From: SVFI01 sp045643145 | Lineage (GTDB): Bacteria > Bacillota > Clostridia > Lachnospirales > Lachnospiraceae | Direction of reading: 5' to 3' | Length of the DNA stretch: 58,336 bases | Assembly (NCBI GenBank): GCA_045643145.1 | Contig: JAZUKG010000116.1 | Coordinates: 1-58,336 of the forward strand | In this document: positions 1 to 7,803 of the stretch, piece after piece | How positions within the stretch are numbered: the first letter of the stretch is position 1 | Layout: every line of letters starts with the position of its first letter | Position numbers and translations under genes: made by a program | Notes under the pieces: model-generated | What the model saw: the letters and a program-made list of their open reading frames with translations, nothing else | The model's database searches: none | Told to the model about the DNA's origin: nothing

Positions 1-1
1 A

Positions 2-1342
2 GAAGAAACATGGGCTGTTGTTAAAGACATCGCTAAGAAAGAACTTTGCAACAAGAGATTATTCGTTGTTGATGCTTTCTGTGGAGCAAACGCTGACACA
101 AGAATGGCAGTTCGTTTCATCGTAGAAGTTGCTTGGCAGGCTCATTTCGTAAAGAACATGTTCATCATCCCAACAGAAGATGAATTAGCAAACTTCGAGC
201 CAGATTTCGTTATCTACAATGCTTCAAAAGCTAAAGTAGAAAACTATGCAGAACTTGGTCTTAACTCAGAAACTTGTGTAGCATTCAACGTTACATCTCG
301 TGAACAGGTTATCATCAATACATGGTACGGCGGAGAAATGAAGAAAGGTATGTTCTCAATGATGAACTACTACTTACCACTTAAGGGTATCGCTTCAATG
401 CACTGCTCAGCTAACTGTGATATGGACGGAAAGCATACAGCTGTATTCTTCGGTCTTTCAGGAACAGGTAAGACAACACTTTCTACAGATCCAAAGAGAC
501 GTCTTATCGGTGATGACGAACATGGTTGGGATGACAACGGTGTATTCAACTTCGAAGGTGGTTGCTACGCTAAGGTTATCGGTCTTGATAAAGAATCTGA
601 ACCAGATATCTTCAACGCTATCAAGAGAAACGCTTTATTAGAAAACGTTACTGTTGCAGCTGATGGAAAGATTGACTTTGATGACAAGAGTGTTACAGAA
701 AATACTCGTGTATCTTACCCAATCTCACACATCAACAATATTGCTTCAGAAGTAAATGGTGTATCTGCTGGTCCTGCAGCTGACAATGTAATCTTCTTAT
801 CAGCTGACGCTTTCGGAGTACTTCCTCCAGTATCTATCCTTACACCAGAACAGACACAGTACTACTTCCTTTCAGGATTTACAGCTAAGCTTGCTGGTAC
901 AGAACGTGGTATTACAGAACCTACACCTACATTCTCAGCATGTTTCGGACAGGCATTCCTTGAGTTACATCCTACAAAATACGGTGAAGAACTCGTTAAG
1001 AAGATGAATGCTAACGGAGCTAAGGCTTATCTTGTTAATACAGGATGGAACGGAACTGGAAAACGTATCACAATCAAAGATACTCGTGGAATCATCGATG
1101 CTATCTTAAATGGTGATATCAAGACAGCTCCTACAAAGACAATTCCAATGTTCAACTTTGAAGTTCCTACAGAACTTCCGGGTGTTGATCCAGCTATCTT
1201 AGATCCACGTGACACATACGCTGATGCTTCTGAATGGGAAGTTAAGGCTAAAGACCTTGCTGAAAGATTCCAGAAGAACTTCGTTAAGTACACAACAAAT
1301 GATGCTGGTAAGGCATTAGTTGCAGCTGGTCCTCAGTTATAA
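2..1342 (+). CDS. pckA: Phosphoenolpyruvate carboxykinase (ATP), 5' end outside window
   Basis: ATP-dependent PEP carboxykinase interconverts oxaloacetate + ATP and PEP + CO2 + ADP in the cytosol. The reading frame is open from base 2, so the gene starts upstream and roughly 85-90 N-terminal residues are missing compared with the usual ~530 aa; the first visible ATG (104) is internal. Visible motifs are the P-loop GLSGTGKTTLS, the kinase-2 metal site LIGDDEHGW, and the substrate region WYGGEMKKG. Codon use is markedly more biased (TTC, AAG, GGT, ATC) than in most genes here, as expected for a highly expressed gene; in anaerobes the enzyme often works in the carboxylating direction, but that is inference. 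It is followed by a structured 3' region and a strong terminator. Confidence 0.97.
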   Translation, partial: EETWAVVKDIAKKELCNKRLFVVDAFCGANADTRMAVRFIVEVAWQAHFVKNMFIIPTEDELANFEPDFVIYNASKAKVENYAELGLNSETCVAFNVTSREQVIINTWYGGEMKKGMFSMMNYYLPLKGIASMHCSANCDMDGKHTAVFFGLSGTGKTTLSTDPKRRLIGDDEHGWDDNGVFNFEGGCYAKVIGLDKESEPDIFNAIKRNALLENVTVAADGKIDFDDKSVTENTRVSYPISHINNIASEVNGVSAGPAADNVIFLSADAFGVLPPVSILTPEQTQYYFLSGFTAKLAGTERGITEPTPTFSACFGQAFLELHPTKYGEELVKKMNANGAKAYLVNTGWNGTGKRITIKDTRGIIDAILNGDIKTAPTKTIPMFNFEVPTELPGVDPAILDPRDTYADASEWEVKAKDLAERFQKNFVKYTTNDAGKALVAAGPQL

Positions 1343-1345
1343 GAT

Positions 1346-1517
1346 AATCACTACAAACGTAGTAAAGAAAGTTAACAGAGCAATCTGTAACATATAGTCA
1401 CTAGTTTAGGAAGCGTTAATACTTGGTTAATATGTATTCCAAGGAGTTTCGAATAAACTGACCGTGATGAAACAAATCGTACGGCGTATACAAAGTACAC
1501 TAAAAACATGTTTTTAA
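1346..1517 (+). ncRNA. Possible structured RNA / 3'UTR between pckA and its terminator
   Basis: About 170 nt without an ORF contain several self-complementary segments: ACTAC/GTAGT (1350-1354/1359-1363), ACAGA-GCAA-TCTGT (1375-1388), and a longer imperfect stem pairing TCAC+TAGTTTA (1398-1408) with TAAACTG+GTGA (1454-1467), enclosing CTTGG/CCAAG (1422-1426/1439-1443). It ends at the terminator at 1518. I could not match it to a known family. No clear independent promoter is visible, so it may be a structured pckA 3'UTR rather than a separate RNA. Confidence 0.3.
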
Positions 1518-1558
1518 AATCCGCAGATAAATGAATCCATTTATTTGCGGATTTTTTT
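1518..1558 (+). terminator. Rho-independent terminator after pckA
   Basis: A long stem formed by ATCCGCAGATAAATG and its complement with a 4-nt loop is followed by a T7 run. It closes the pckA transcription unit and its structured 3' region. Confidence 0.9.
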
Positions 1559-1596
1559 GCGCTTATATTTGCTATATTCGTCCCAAAATGAAAGTA

Positions 1597-1625
1597 TTGT
1601 GAAACAAATAATAGGAGATTATAAT
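1597..1625 (+). promoter_or_regulatory. Sigma-A-type promoter for the lipase-like gene
   Basis: TTGTGA (1597-1602), a 17-bp spacer and TATAAT (1620-1625) lie about 45 bp upstream of the TTG start at 1669. Confidence 0.6.
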
Positions 1626-1668
1626 ATACATATGAAAAGCATATAGGAACATAATCGAGGTGATTAAT

Positions 1669-2799
1669 TTGACAAATATACTGGATTATATTAACTGGCG
1701 AGGAGATTTGTCATTGAAAGCAGATCCAATCAATGCCATAGACAGTCTGATATTTAGTACATTATCTTATATTGAGCTTGAAATGATTTATCCGGGGATT
1801 AAAGCGGAGGATACATTTAACATTGGTCAAGCCGGAGCAGATTTTATGAAGCAATTTGCGGATGAAAAGCTGAGTGCCGGCAGAATCATTCCTGATCAGA
1901 TATTTACGCTGTTTGATCAGATGTCTCAGGCAGAGCGATACCGGGAACTGATACTTTCGGACTATGTGAATCGTGTAGATGAACTGATTGACCAGCAGTT
2001 TGCTGCATTGACAATTGACCTGGGCAGTCAAGGGATATATGTTGCTTTTCGAGGTACGGATGATACGATTGTTGGCTGGAAAGAGGATTTTAATATGAGC
2101 TACCAGTCGCCTGTTCCTTCACAGCTTTTAGCTGTACAATACTTGGAAACTGTAGCAAAAAAATTTAAAGGAAGAATCTATTTGGGCGGTCATTCTAAGG
2201 GCGGAAATCTGGCAGTTTTTGCGGCTGTATATTCATCGAAAGAGATACAAAAACGGATCGTATTTGCTCATAGTTTTGATGGGCCGGGATTCCCGGAATT
2301 TGTAATCAAAGATACTAAATTTATAGAGATGGAAGACAGGCTTTTCTTTTATGTGCCGCAGTCTTCGGTCATTGGAATGCTTTTGGAACACGATGAAAAC
2401 TATCAGGTGGTTCAAAGTCATGCAGTGGGATTGTTTCAACATGATCCGTTTAGCTGGCAAATATATGGAAAAAGCTTTATTTTTGTGGATGATATAACTG
2501 CGAGTACGCATCGAATGGATCAGACATTTCGTAATTTACTTTTGTCTATGTCAAAACAGGAGAAAGAGGAGTTTGTAGATGCTTTCTTTACGATATTGAC
2601 CGAAACCGGAGCCAAAACACTTTCGGATATTAAGCTAAAAGAAATTACGAATATTTTGACCAGACTATATACCGACGAAGTCGATAAACGAAAAATACTG
2701 CATCAAACATTCCGGCATCTGATGAAGGTTTCCAGAGAACAAAAGGCAAATCAGGTTTTCAAAAAAATGATTCCGGAAATATCAAAATCTGAGTTGTAA
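1669..2799 (+). CDS. Lipase-like alpha/beta hydrolase (DUF2974/Mbeg1-like)
   Basis: A 376-aa cytosolic alpha/beta-hydrolase-type protein. The nucleophile elbow GGHSKGGNLAVFAA has the GxSxG pattern with Ser in the HSKG core, and the preceding YVAFRGTDDT segment is the oxyanion strand typical of class 3 lipase-like proteins of the DUF2974 family. Substrate is unknown. An in-frame GTG at 1660 sits inside the Shine-Dalgarno stretch GAGGTGATT, so the TTG at 1669 is the better start. It has its own promoter, and the stop codon overlaps the -35 box of the downstream ncRNA promoter. Family call is good; enzymatic role is inferred only from fold. Confidence 0.8.
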   Translation: MTNILDYINWRGDLSLKADPINAIDSLIFSTLSYIELEMIYPGIKAEDTFNIGQAGADFMKQFADEKLSAGRIIPDQIFTLFDQMSQAERYRELILSDYVNRVDELIDQQFAALTIDLGSQGIYVAFRGTDDTIVGWKEDFNMSYQSPVPSQLLAVQYLETVAKKFKGRIYLGGHSKGGNLAVFAAVYSSKEIQKRIVFAHSFDGPGFPEFVIKDTKFIEMEDRLFFYVPQSSVIGMLLEHDENYQVVQSHAVGLFQHDPFSWQIYGKSFIFVDDITASTHRMDQTFRNLLLSMSKQEKEEFVDAFFTILTETGAKTLSDIKLKEITNILTRLYTDEVDKRKILHQTFRHLMKVSREQKANQVFKKMIPEISKSEL

Positions 2800-2822
2800 A
2801 ATGAGAACTTTTTGAGTATACT
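2794..2822 (+). promoter_or_regulatory. Promoter of the structured ncRNA
   Basis: TTGTAA (2794-2799), a 17-bp spacer and TATACT (2817-2822) give a good sigma-A promoter; the -35 box overlaps the stop codon of the hydrolase gene. Expected transcription start is near 2829. Confidence 0.65.
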
Positions 2823-2828
2823 ATGAAT

Positions 2829-3079
2829 ATCCCAGATGCGAACAAAACTTCTATTATTTTGAACCTACATTTACTTTAAACGGGATTCCTACATTGTCAT
2901 GAAGAAATCAGGCCTTACCTACGGGTCAGAGGAAGATTGATAGCATGGTTGCGGTTGCCCACCTGGCGTTAGCTAGGAGTCAAAGTATAGGAGCCGCATT
3001 ATGGGTACTACCAATTTCGCAGTTGATTCTGGCTGAAATTGGACTTCAAAAGAGAACAGCCGTCAGGCTGTTTTCTTTT
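2829..3079 (+). ncRNA. Free-standing structured ncRNA (6S RNA- or raiA-type candidate)
   Basis: An ORF-free unit with its own promoter and terminator. A core of about 195 nt (2857-3051) is closed by TTTTGAA/TTCAAAA. Inside are a perfect hairpin CCTGGC-GTTA-GCTAGG (2962-2977) mounted on TGCGG/CCGCA (2950-2954/2994-2998), and an 8-bp hairpin CCAATTTC/GAAATTGG (3011-3018/3035-3042). Size, independent transcription and dense structure fit a housekeeping ncRNA. 6S RNA and the clostridial raiA-motif RNA are both about this size; I cannot decide between them by eye. It is not tmRNA, RNase P or SRP RNA because their conserved signatures are absent. Confidence 0.6.
3051..3079 (+). terminator. Terminator of the ncRNA
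   Basis: The hairpin GAACAGCC-GTCA-GGCTGTTTTC is followed by a T-rich tract and directly abuts the closing stem of the ncRNA. Confidence 0.8.
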
Positions 3080-3133
3080 GTTTATATACCGCAGTGGCGC
3101 GGGGCAATACGATTTATGTGAAAGAGGATATAT

Positions 3134-5377
3134 ATGTCAAAAAAACAAAAAGGCATTTCAATTATAATAGGAGCAATTGTTGTGCTTGCTGCTTTTACCT
3201 TGGGGATTACCAGTACAATTTTGAAAATTGGCAGGGAAGAGGTTATTGATGTAGAAGCAGATCGTGTGCTGATTGATTATTTGGCAGATACGTTAGTTGA
3301 TAATGAACAGAAAACGTTTCGTGATCAGATCTTTCAGACTATAAGAGAAGAGAAAGTACTAAATAATGCACAGGTTTTTGAATTTTATGAGAATTTAGGA
3401 GAAAACAATCCTTTCATTCAAACAGAAGAAGGAGTTGTAATACAAAACTCAAAAGAAAACAATCACACTTCTTTATTACTGGAAAACACTTCTACCGGTG
3501 AATTCTTTTCAGTGAATGCGGAGGATAGCATTTACAGTCAGGAACATCAGGCATTTGTTCATGCAAATGATTTGAAAGCAGGATTACATATTTCATATCT
3601 TAAAAATAATGACAATATTGTATGGATTAAACAAGTTCCAAAGCATGATTATGTATTGAAAAAATGCTGGATTAATTCTAGTGAGGATACGGTATCGTTG
3701 ATTTATGAAGGGATGGAATTTGTATACGATAATGGGGATGATTCAAACCGTAGATATGATGAAATTGCTGATGTTACGGTGAATAACGGAGCGGTTACTG
3801 CTGTGGAAACCTATAAAGACAGGGTTCACGGAAAACTTATGTCCGTAACTGAGGAAAATGGTTTCCATATGGTGGAATTAGAGGATGGCAGCATGTATCC
3901 GCTAAATTCAGATGCTTATTTATTTAATTTAACCCGCGAAGAACACGAGATGACATTAGATGATCTCGTGATCGGATATGATTTTACTGACTTTGTATTG
4001 GATGCAGATCAGAATATTATAGCAGCACTCGTTATGAGACAGGAGGCTATGAAAAATATTCGTGTTCTGATTAAAAATACCGATTTTGAGTCAAAGCTTC
4101 ATGAAGAAATTGTACTAAAACCGGATATGAAAACAATCATTTCTACCAAGAATCAGTCATTGGAATTGAATGCAAATGAAGAAATCAGCATTTCTGCCAA
4201 CAGTATACTGTTTGAGGATGCCAGCCGTATTCATGTGATTCCAAATGCATTGTCCGGAAAAACGCAGGTATTGAATCTTGACAGAAATCAGGGACATCCG
4301 AGCTACAGGGGAACGCTGGATATCGTTAAGACTGCGGAGGGGCTTCTTTTAATCAATGAATTACCGCTCGAGGAATATTTATATTCTGTAGTGCCTTCTG
4401 AAATGCCGCCTTCGTATCCGGCTGAGGCACTCAAAGCACAGGCAGTCAGTGCCAGAACTTATGCCTATTCTCATATGCTGGGCGGCGGAATGCAAAATGT
4501 TGGTGCACATGTAGATGACAGCGTAGCCTTCCAGGTATACAACAATCTGGATGAAAATCCAAATACTACAGCAGCGATTCGAGCAACTTCCGGAGAGGTG
4601 CTTCACTATCAGGGAGATTTGATTTCGACTTATTTTTATTCGACTTCCTGCGGAATCGGTTCAGATATGACCGCATGGAAAACTCCCGGTGATGTAAATC
4701 CAAATGAAGGCTATTTGCAGGCTCAAAGAATAAATAAACAAAACAAATTGAATCAGTCAGACAATATCGAATTCAGTATGGAAGAAGATGCGTTTGAAGC
4801 ATTTATCAAATCTGCAGATACTCAGGATTATGAATCAGAGGAAACCTATTATCGCTGGAAATATGAAACCAAGCTTGATATCGAATATTTCCTTGAAAAT
4901 CTAAAGAAGCGTTATGAGGCAGAAGAAGAAAAGGTAATTACTCTGAATAACGGCTTTGAAGCAAATGAACCGATTCGTGATTTTGAAAAGGTATATAACC
5001 TGGAAATCGTGAAAAGAGCAAATGGTATGACCGGTTTTGAATTATTGATTGAAACAGATACCGGAAGCTATCTTATCCGTTCTGAAAAAAATATTCGTTA
5101 CATATTAGCCGGTGCGAACACCAGTATTGCTTTAGGAAAGGACTATCAAAAGGAAGGCAAGGTAAATGGTATGCTTCCGAGTGCTTTTTGTGTACTGGAA
5201 TTATCAAAAGACGAAGAAACCGGTGAAATCACTTCCTATAAAGTATATGGAGGAGGTTATGGTCATGGTATCGGTATGAGTCAGAATGGTGCCAAGGACA
5301 TGGCTTCAAACGGTATGAAGTATAAAGATATTTTAGCAAGCTTTTACAAGGATACCACACTTGATAAACTAAAATAA
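3134..5377 (+). CDS. SpoIID/LytB-domain protein with long N-terminal extension
   Basis: A 747-aa membrane-anchored protein with an N-terminal TM helix (about 8-30) and a C-terminal SpoIID domain (about 385-747). The SpoIID core is recognisable from LPLEEYLYSVVPSEMP, containing the glutamate position used by SpoIID lytic transglycosylases, then AQAVSARTYAYSHM, STSCGIGSD and YGHGIGMSQNGA. SpoIID proteins degrade peptidoglycan during engulfment. The family is usually 330-400 aa; the extra ~350 residues ahead of the domain are beta-rich and unassigned, so this may be a SpoIID-like wall hydrolase rather than SpoIID itself. RBS GAGGATAT lies upstream. Downstream are tandem repeats and yihY. Confidence 0.85.
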   Translation: MSKKQKGISIIIGAIVVLAAFTLGITSTILKIGREEVIDVEADRVLIDYLADTLVDNEQKTFRDQIFQTIREEKVLNNAQVFEFYENLGENNPFIQTEEGVVIQNSKENNHTSLLLENTSTGEFFSVNAEDSIYSQEHQAFVHANDLKAGLHISYLKNNDNIVWIKQVPKHDYVLKKCWINSSEDTVSLIYEGMEFVYDNGDDSNRRYDEIADVTVNNGAVTAVETYKDRVHGKLMSVTEENGFHMVELEDGSMYPLNSDAYLFNLTREEHEMTLDDLVIGYDFTDFVLDADQNIIAALVMRQEAMKNIRVLIKNTDFESKLHEEIVLKPDMKTIISTKNQSLELNANEEISISANSILFEDASRIHVIPNALSGKTQVLNLDRNQGHPSYRGTLDIVKTAEGLLLINELPLEEYLYSVVPSEMPPSYPAEALKAQAVSARTYAYSHMLGGGMQNVGAHVDDSVAFQVYNNLDENPNTTAAIRATSGEVLHYQGDLISTYFYSTSCGIGSDMTAWKTPGDVNPNEGYLQAQRINKQNKLNQSDNIEFSMEEDAFEAFIKSADTQDYESEETYYRWKYETKLDIEYFLENLKKRYEAEEEKVITLNNGFEANEPIRDFEKVYNLEIVKRANGMTGFELLIETDTGSYLIRSEKNIRYILAGANTSIALGKDYQKEGKVNGMLPSAFCVLELSKDEETGEITSYKVYGGGYGHGIGMSQNGAKDMASNGMKYKDILASFYKDTTLDKLK

Positions 5378-5560
5378 GAAAACAGTGAAGGGCCTCGATT
5401 GTAAACAATCGACATAACGGCAGTGTCAAGTAGTATATGAAAACAGTGAAGGCCTCGATTGTAAACAATCGACGCAACGGCAGTGTTAAGTAGTATATGA
5501 AAACGGTGAAAGGCCTCGATTGTAAACAATCGACGCAAGAAGCGAAAGGAGGGAGTATAT
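5378..5560 (+). repeat. Three tandem ~61-bp repeats, each with an 18-bp palindrome and small ORFs
   Basis: Copies at 5378-5438, 5439-5498 and 5499-5560 fill the whole gap between the SpoIID-type gene and yihY. Each carries TCGATTGT-AA-ACAATCGA (5395-5412, 5455-5472, 5516-5533), spaced 60-61 bp, about six helical turns. The repeat junction TATATGAAAAC creates an ATG: copy 2 holds an 18-codon ORF (5437-5493), and copy 3 holds a 21-codon ORF (5497-5562) whose TGA overlaps the yihY ATG. The end of copy 3 has diverged to supply the yihY RBS (AAAGGAGGG). Copies 1 and 2 differ by an indel and four or so substitutions. Whether the palindromes act as DNA sites or RNA hairpins is unknown. Confidence 0.9.
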
Positions 5561-6434
5561 GAAAGATAAAATTCGTGTGATAAAAGAAAACATATCCATA
5601 AAGAATATCGTAAAGCTTTTTAATGAGATATCAGACAGAATGTATGAAAATCATTTAAGTGCATATGCTTCCAGTTCCGCCTTTTTTACCTTTCTATCTT
5701 TGATTCCGATGCTGGTTCTTTTCTTTTTGATTGTACCGTATACACCGGTGACAAAGTCTATGATATTGCAGATGGCAGAAAATTTGTTGACCGCAGAAGT
5801 GTATCCTTTTGTAAAGGGACTCATTGATGGTTTGTATCACAAGCAGGGAGCCTGGCTTTCTGTTTCTGTAATCGCAACGCTTTGGTCCTCCGGAAAGGGG
5901 ACACTTGCACTTATGAGAGGACTTCGAGTAATAGGTAATCACAAGGAAAAGAAGAATTATTTTCTGCTAAGACTGCGTGCCTGTATTTATACGATTATTA
6001 TGCTGGCCCTCATTTTACTGATGCTGGTTTTGGTCGTATTTGGCAAGCGTATTATGCTTTTAATCGAAAGAATCGTACCAAAAGCAACGCTGCTTTTTGA
6101 GTTTATCCTGCAGTTTAGAAGCTTGGGATTGATCGTGCTTTTGGCAGTGTTTTTTATTTTAGTATATCGGTATTTGCCAAGTATAAAGAAAAAACAGAGA
6201 AGAAGCTGGCTGTATGAACTTCCGGGGGCAGTATTTACAGCAGTAGTCTGGTATTTATTCTCCTTGGTATTTTCTTTCTATGTCAATCATTTTCCGGCGT
6301 TTAGCGGATATGGAAGTATGGCAACGCTGGCTATTGTTATGATGTGGCTATATATGTGTTTCAATATTATTTTCTGGGGCTTTTTATTAAATACCCTGTT
6401 GTTTGAAAGGCAATCTCTTGACAAGGAAGAATAA
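5559..6434 (+). CDS. YihY/virulence factor BrkB family membrane protein
   Basis: A 291-aa polytopic inner-membrane protein of the YihY/BrkB (formerly 'ribonuclease BN') family, with about six TM helices from residue ~40 onward. Family features seen are the early segment SAYASSSAFFTFLSLIPML, the SSGKGTLALMRGL motif after the second helix, and the C-terminal block FSGYGSMATLAIVMMWLYM. Function is not established; the old RNase name is not supported for this family. The start ATG follows AAAGGAGGGAGTAT, and overlaps (ATGA) a short upstream ORF from the repeat array. The -35 box of the pheST T-box promoter lies in its last codons. Confidence 0.88.
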   Translation: MKDKIRVIKENISIKNIVKLFNEISDRMYENHLSAYASSSAFFTFLSLIPMLVLFFLIVPYTPVTKSMILQMAENLLTAEVYPFVKGLIDGLYHKQGAWLSVSVIATLWSSGKGTLALMRGLRVIGNHKEKKNYFLLRLRACIYTIIMLALILLMLVLVVFGKRIMLLIERIVPKATLLFEFILQFRSLGLIVLLAVFFILVYRYLPSIKKKQRRSWLYELPGAVFTAVVWYLFSLVFSFYVNHFPAFSGYGSMATLAIVMMWLYMCFNIIFWGFLLNTLLFERQSLDKEE

Positions 6435-6446
6435 AACAGATATGAT
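6418..6446 (+). promoter_or_regulatory. Promoter for the pheST T-box transcript
   Basis: TTGACA (6418-6423), exactly 17 bp, then TATGAT (6441-6446). The -35 box is in the yihY 3' end. Confidence 0.75.
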
Positions 6447-6452
6447 ATCAAA

Positions 6453-6700
6453 AGAAATGCTAAGAAGGTGTCAGTAGAGTATAATATACTTTTAGAGAGA
6501 GGAAGTCACCGGCTGAAAGCTTCCTTAAGTTCCTGTTATATTTGAATTTCCCGCCGGAGCAGACCTTATGAACGTTGTAATCAATCAGTAGTTTGGTACG
6601 TTTCACGCACGTTACGCGAATGAAGTGCCTATGTTTAGGAATCAGGGTGGTACCGCGGATTTATTCGTCCCTAATACAGTTTGTATTAGGGACTTTTTTT
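6453..6700 (+). promoter_or_regulatory. T-box leader (tRNA-Phe sensing) of pheST
   Basis: The canonical T-box sequence AGGGTGGTACCGCG is at 6644-6657, followed by a terminator hairpin GTCCCTAATAC/GTATTAGGGAC with a T7 tract (6667-6700). Upstream is a stem I region containing AGAGAGGAAG and, at 6548-6550, a TTC codon in GAATTTCCC, consistent with a phenylalanine specifier. Uncharged tRNA-Phe would bind the specifier and the T-box bulge, favouring the antiterminator and expression of pheS-pheT. The specifier is inferred from position and from the downstream genes. Confidence 0.93.
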
Positions 6701-6753
6701 GTATACCTAATAGAGCTTAGCAAAAATAGTTACAAATCAGAAAGGAAAAGAAA

Positions 6754-7776
6754 ATGAAAGAGAGATTAGAGAAAATCAAGGCTGAAGCGTTGAAGCATAT
6801 TGAAAACAGCCAGACTCTTGAACAGCTTAATGAAGTTAGAATGAGTCAGCTCGGAAAAAAGGGTGCTTTGACAGAAATTTTGAAATCTATGAAGGAAGTA
6901 GCGCCTGAAGACAGACCAAAGGTTGGTCAGTGGGTAAATGAAACCCGTCAGGCTATTGAAGGCGTATTAGAAGAAAAGAAAGCAAAGTTTGAAGCAGAAG
7001 CATTAAAGCGTAAATATGAAAGTGAAAAACTTGATGTTACCATGCCTGCAAAAATCAGACCAAAGGGAAATCTTCATCCGGTTACTCAGGTCAGAAATCA
7101 GCTTACAGATATTTTCGCTTCTATGGGATTTGAAGTATTTGAAGGTACAGAAATCGAAAATGATTATTACAACTTCACTGCATTAAATACACCGCAGGAT
7201 CATCCGGCGAGAGATATGCAGGATACATTTTATTTATCTCCGGAATTTTTACTTCGTACACAGACATCTGCCGGTCAGATTCATGTAATGGAAGCAAAGA
7301 AGCCACCTATCAAAATTATTTCACCGGGTAAGGTATTCCGTTCTGATGATGATGCAACACATTCACCTATGTTTACTCAGATGGAAGGTCTGGTTGTAGA
7401 CAAGGGAATTACACTTTGTGATCTTAAGGGCATGTTGGATGAGTTTGTAAAGAGAATTTTTGGTGAAGATACAACAACCAGACTTCGTCCTTCTTATTTC
7501 CCATTTACAGAACCATCTGTTGAAGTAGATGTTAGCTGTTTCCAGTGTAAAGGCTGCGGATGTAAGCTTTGTAAGGGAACAGGCTGGATTGAAGTATTAG
7601 GAGCAGGTGTTGTTAATAATAAAGTCTTGGAAGGCTGTGGTATTGATACCAATGAATATAGTGGTTTTGCATTTGGTATCGGTATTGAACGTATTGCAAT
7701 GCTTAAGTATGGTATTAACAATATTAAATTATTATTCGAATCAGATATGCGTGTTCTTTCGCAGATTGATGATTAA
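6754..7776 (+). CDS. pheS: Phenylalanine--tRNA ligase alpha subunit
   Basis: Catalytic alpha subunit (340 aa, normal length) of the alpha2beta2 PheRS that charges tRNA-Phe. It has an N-terminal coiled coil (~1-85) and a class II synthetase core (~95-335): HPVTQ and GFEVFEGTEIENDYYNF (motif 1 area), QDTFYLSP, LRTQTSAGQI, KVFRSDDDATHSPMFTQMEGL (motif 2) and FGIGIERIAMLKYG (motif 3). RBS AGAAAGGAAAAG precedes the ATG. It is under T-box control and 27 bp upstream of pheT. Confidence 0.98.
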   Translation: MKERLEKIKAEALKHIENSQTLEQLNEVRMSQLGKKGALTEILKSMKEVAPEDRPKVGQWVNETRQAIEGVLEEKKAKFEAEALKRKYESEKLDVTMPAKIRPKGNLHPVTQVRNQLTDIFASMGFEVFEGTEIENDYYNFTALNTPQDHPARDMQDTFYLSPEFLLRTQTSAGQIHVMEAKKPPIKIISPGKVFRSDDDATHSPMFTQMEGLVVDKGITLCDLKGMLDEFVKRIFGEDTTTRLRPSYFPFTEPSVEVDVSCFQCKGCGCKLCKGTGWIEVLGAGVVNNKVLEGCGIDTNEYSGFAFGIGIERIAMLKYGINNIKLLFESDMRVLSQIDD

Positions 7777-7803
7777 TTTTACAGATAAAAAAGGAGGCTT
7801 ATT

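Noticed and set aside
1346..1517. tRNA or known riboswitch after pckA
   Set aside because: There is no T-loop GGTTCGAATCC-type segment and no recognisable riboswitch core.
5229..5538. Two overlapping minus-strand ORFs with repeated VYNRG/LFTIEA peptides
   Set aside because: They read the tandem DNA repeats and the SpoIID 3' end in antisense; they have no RBS, and the protein repeat is a by-product of the DNA repeat.
5378..5560. CRISPR-like array (palindromic repeats)
   Set aside because: The repeats are contiguous with no variable spacers, only three copies exist, and no cas genes are near.
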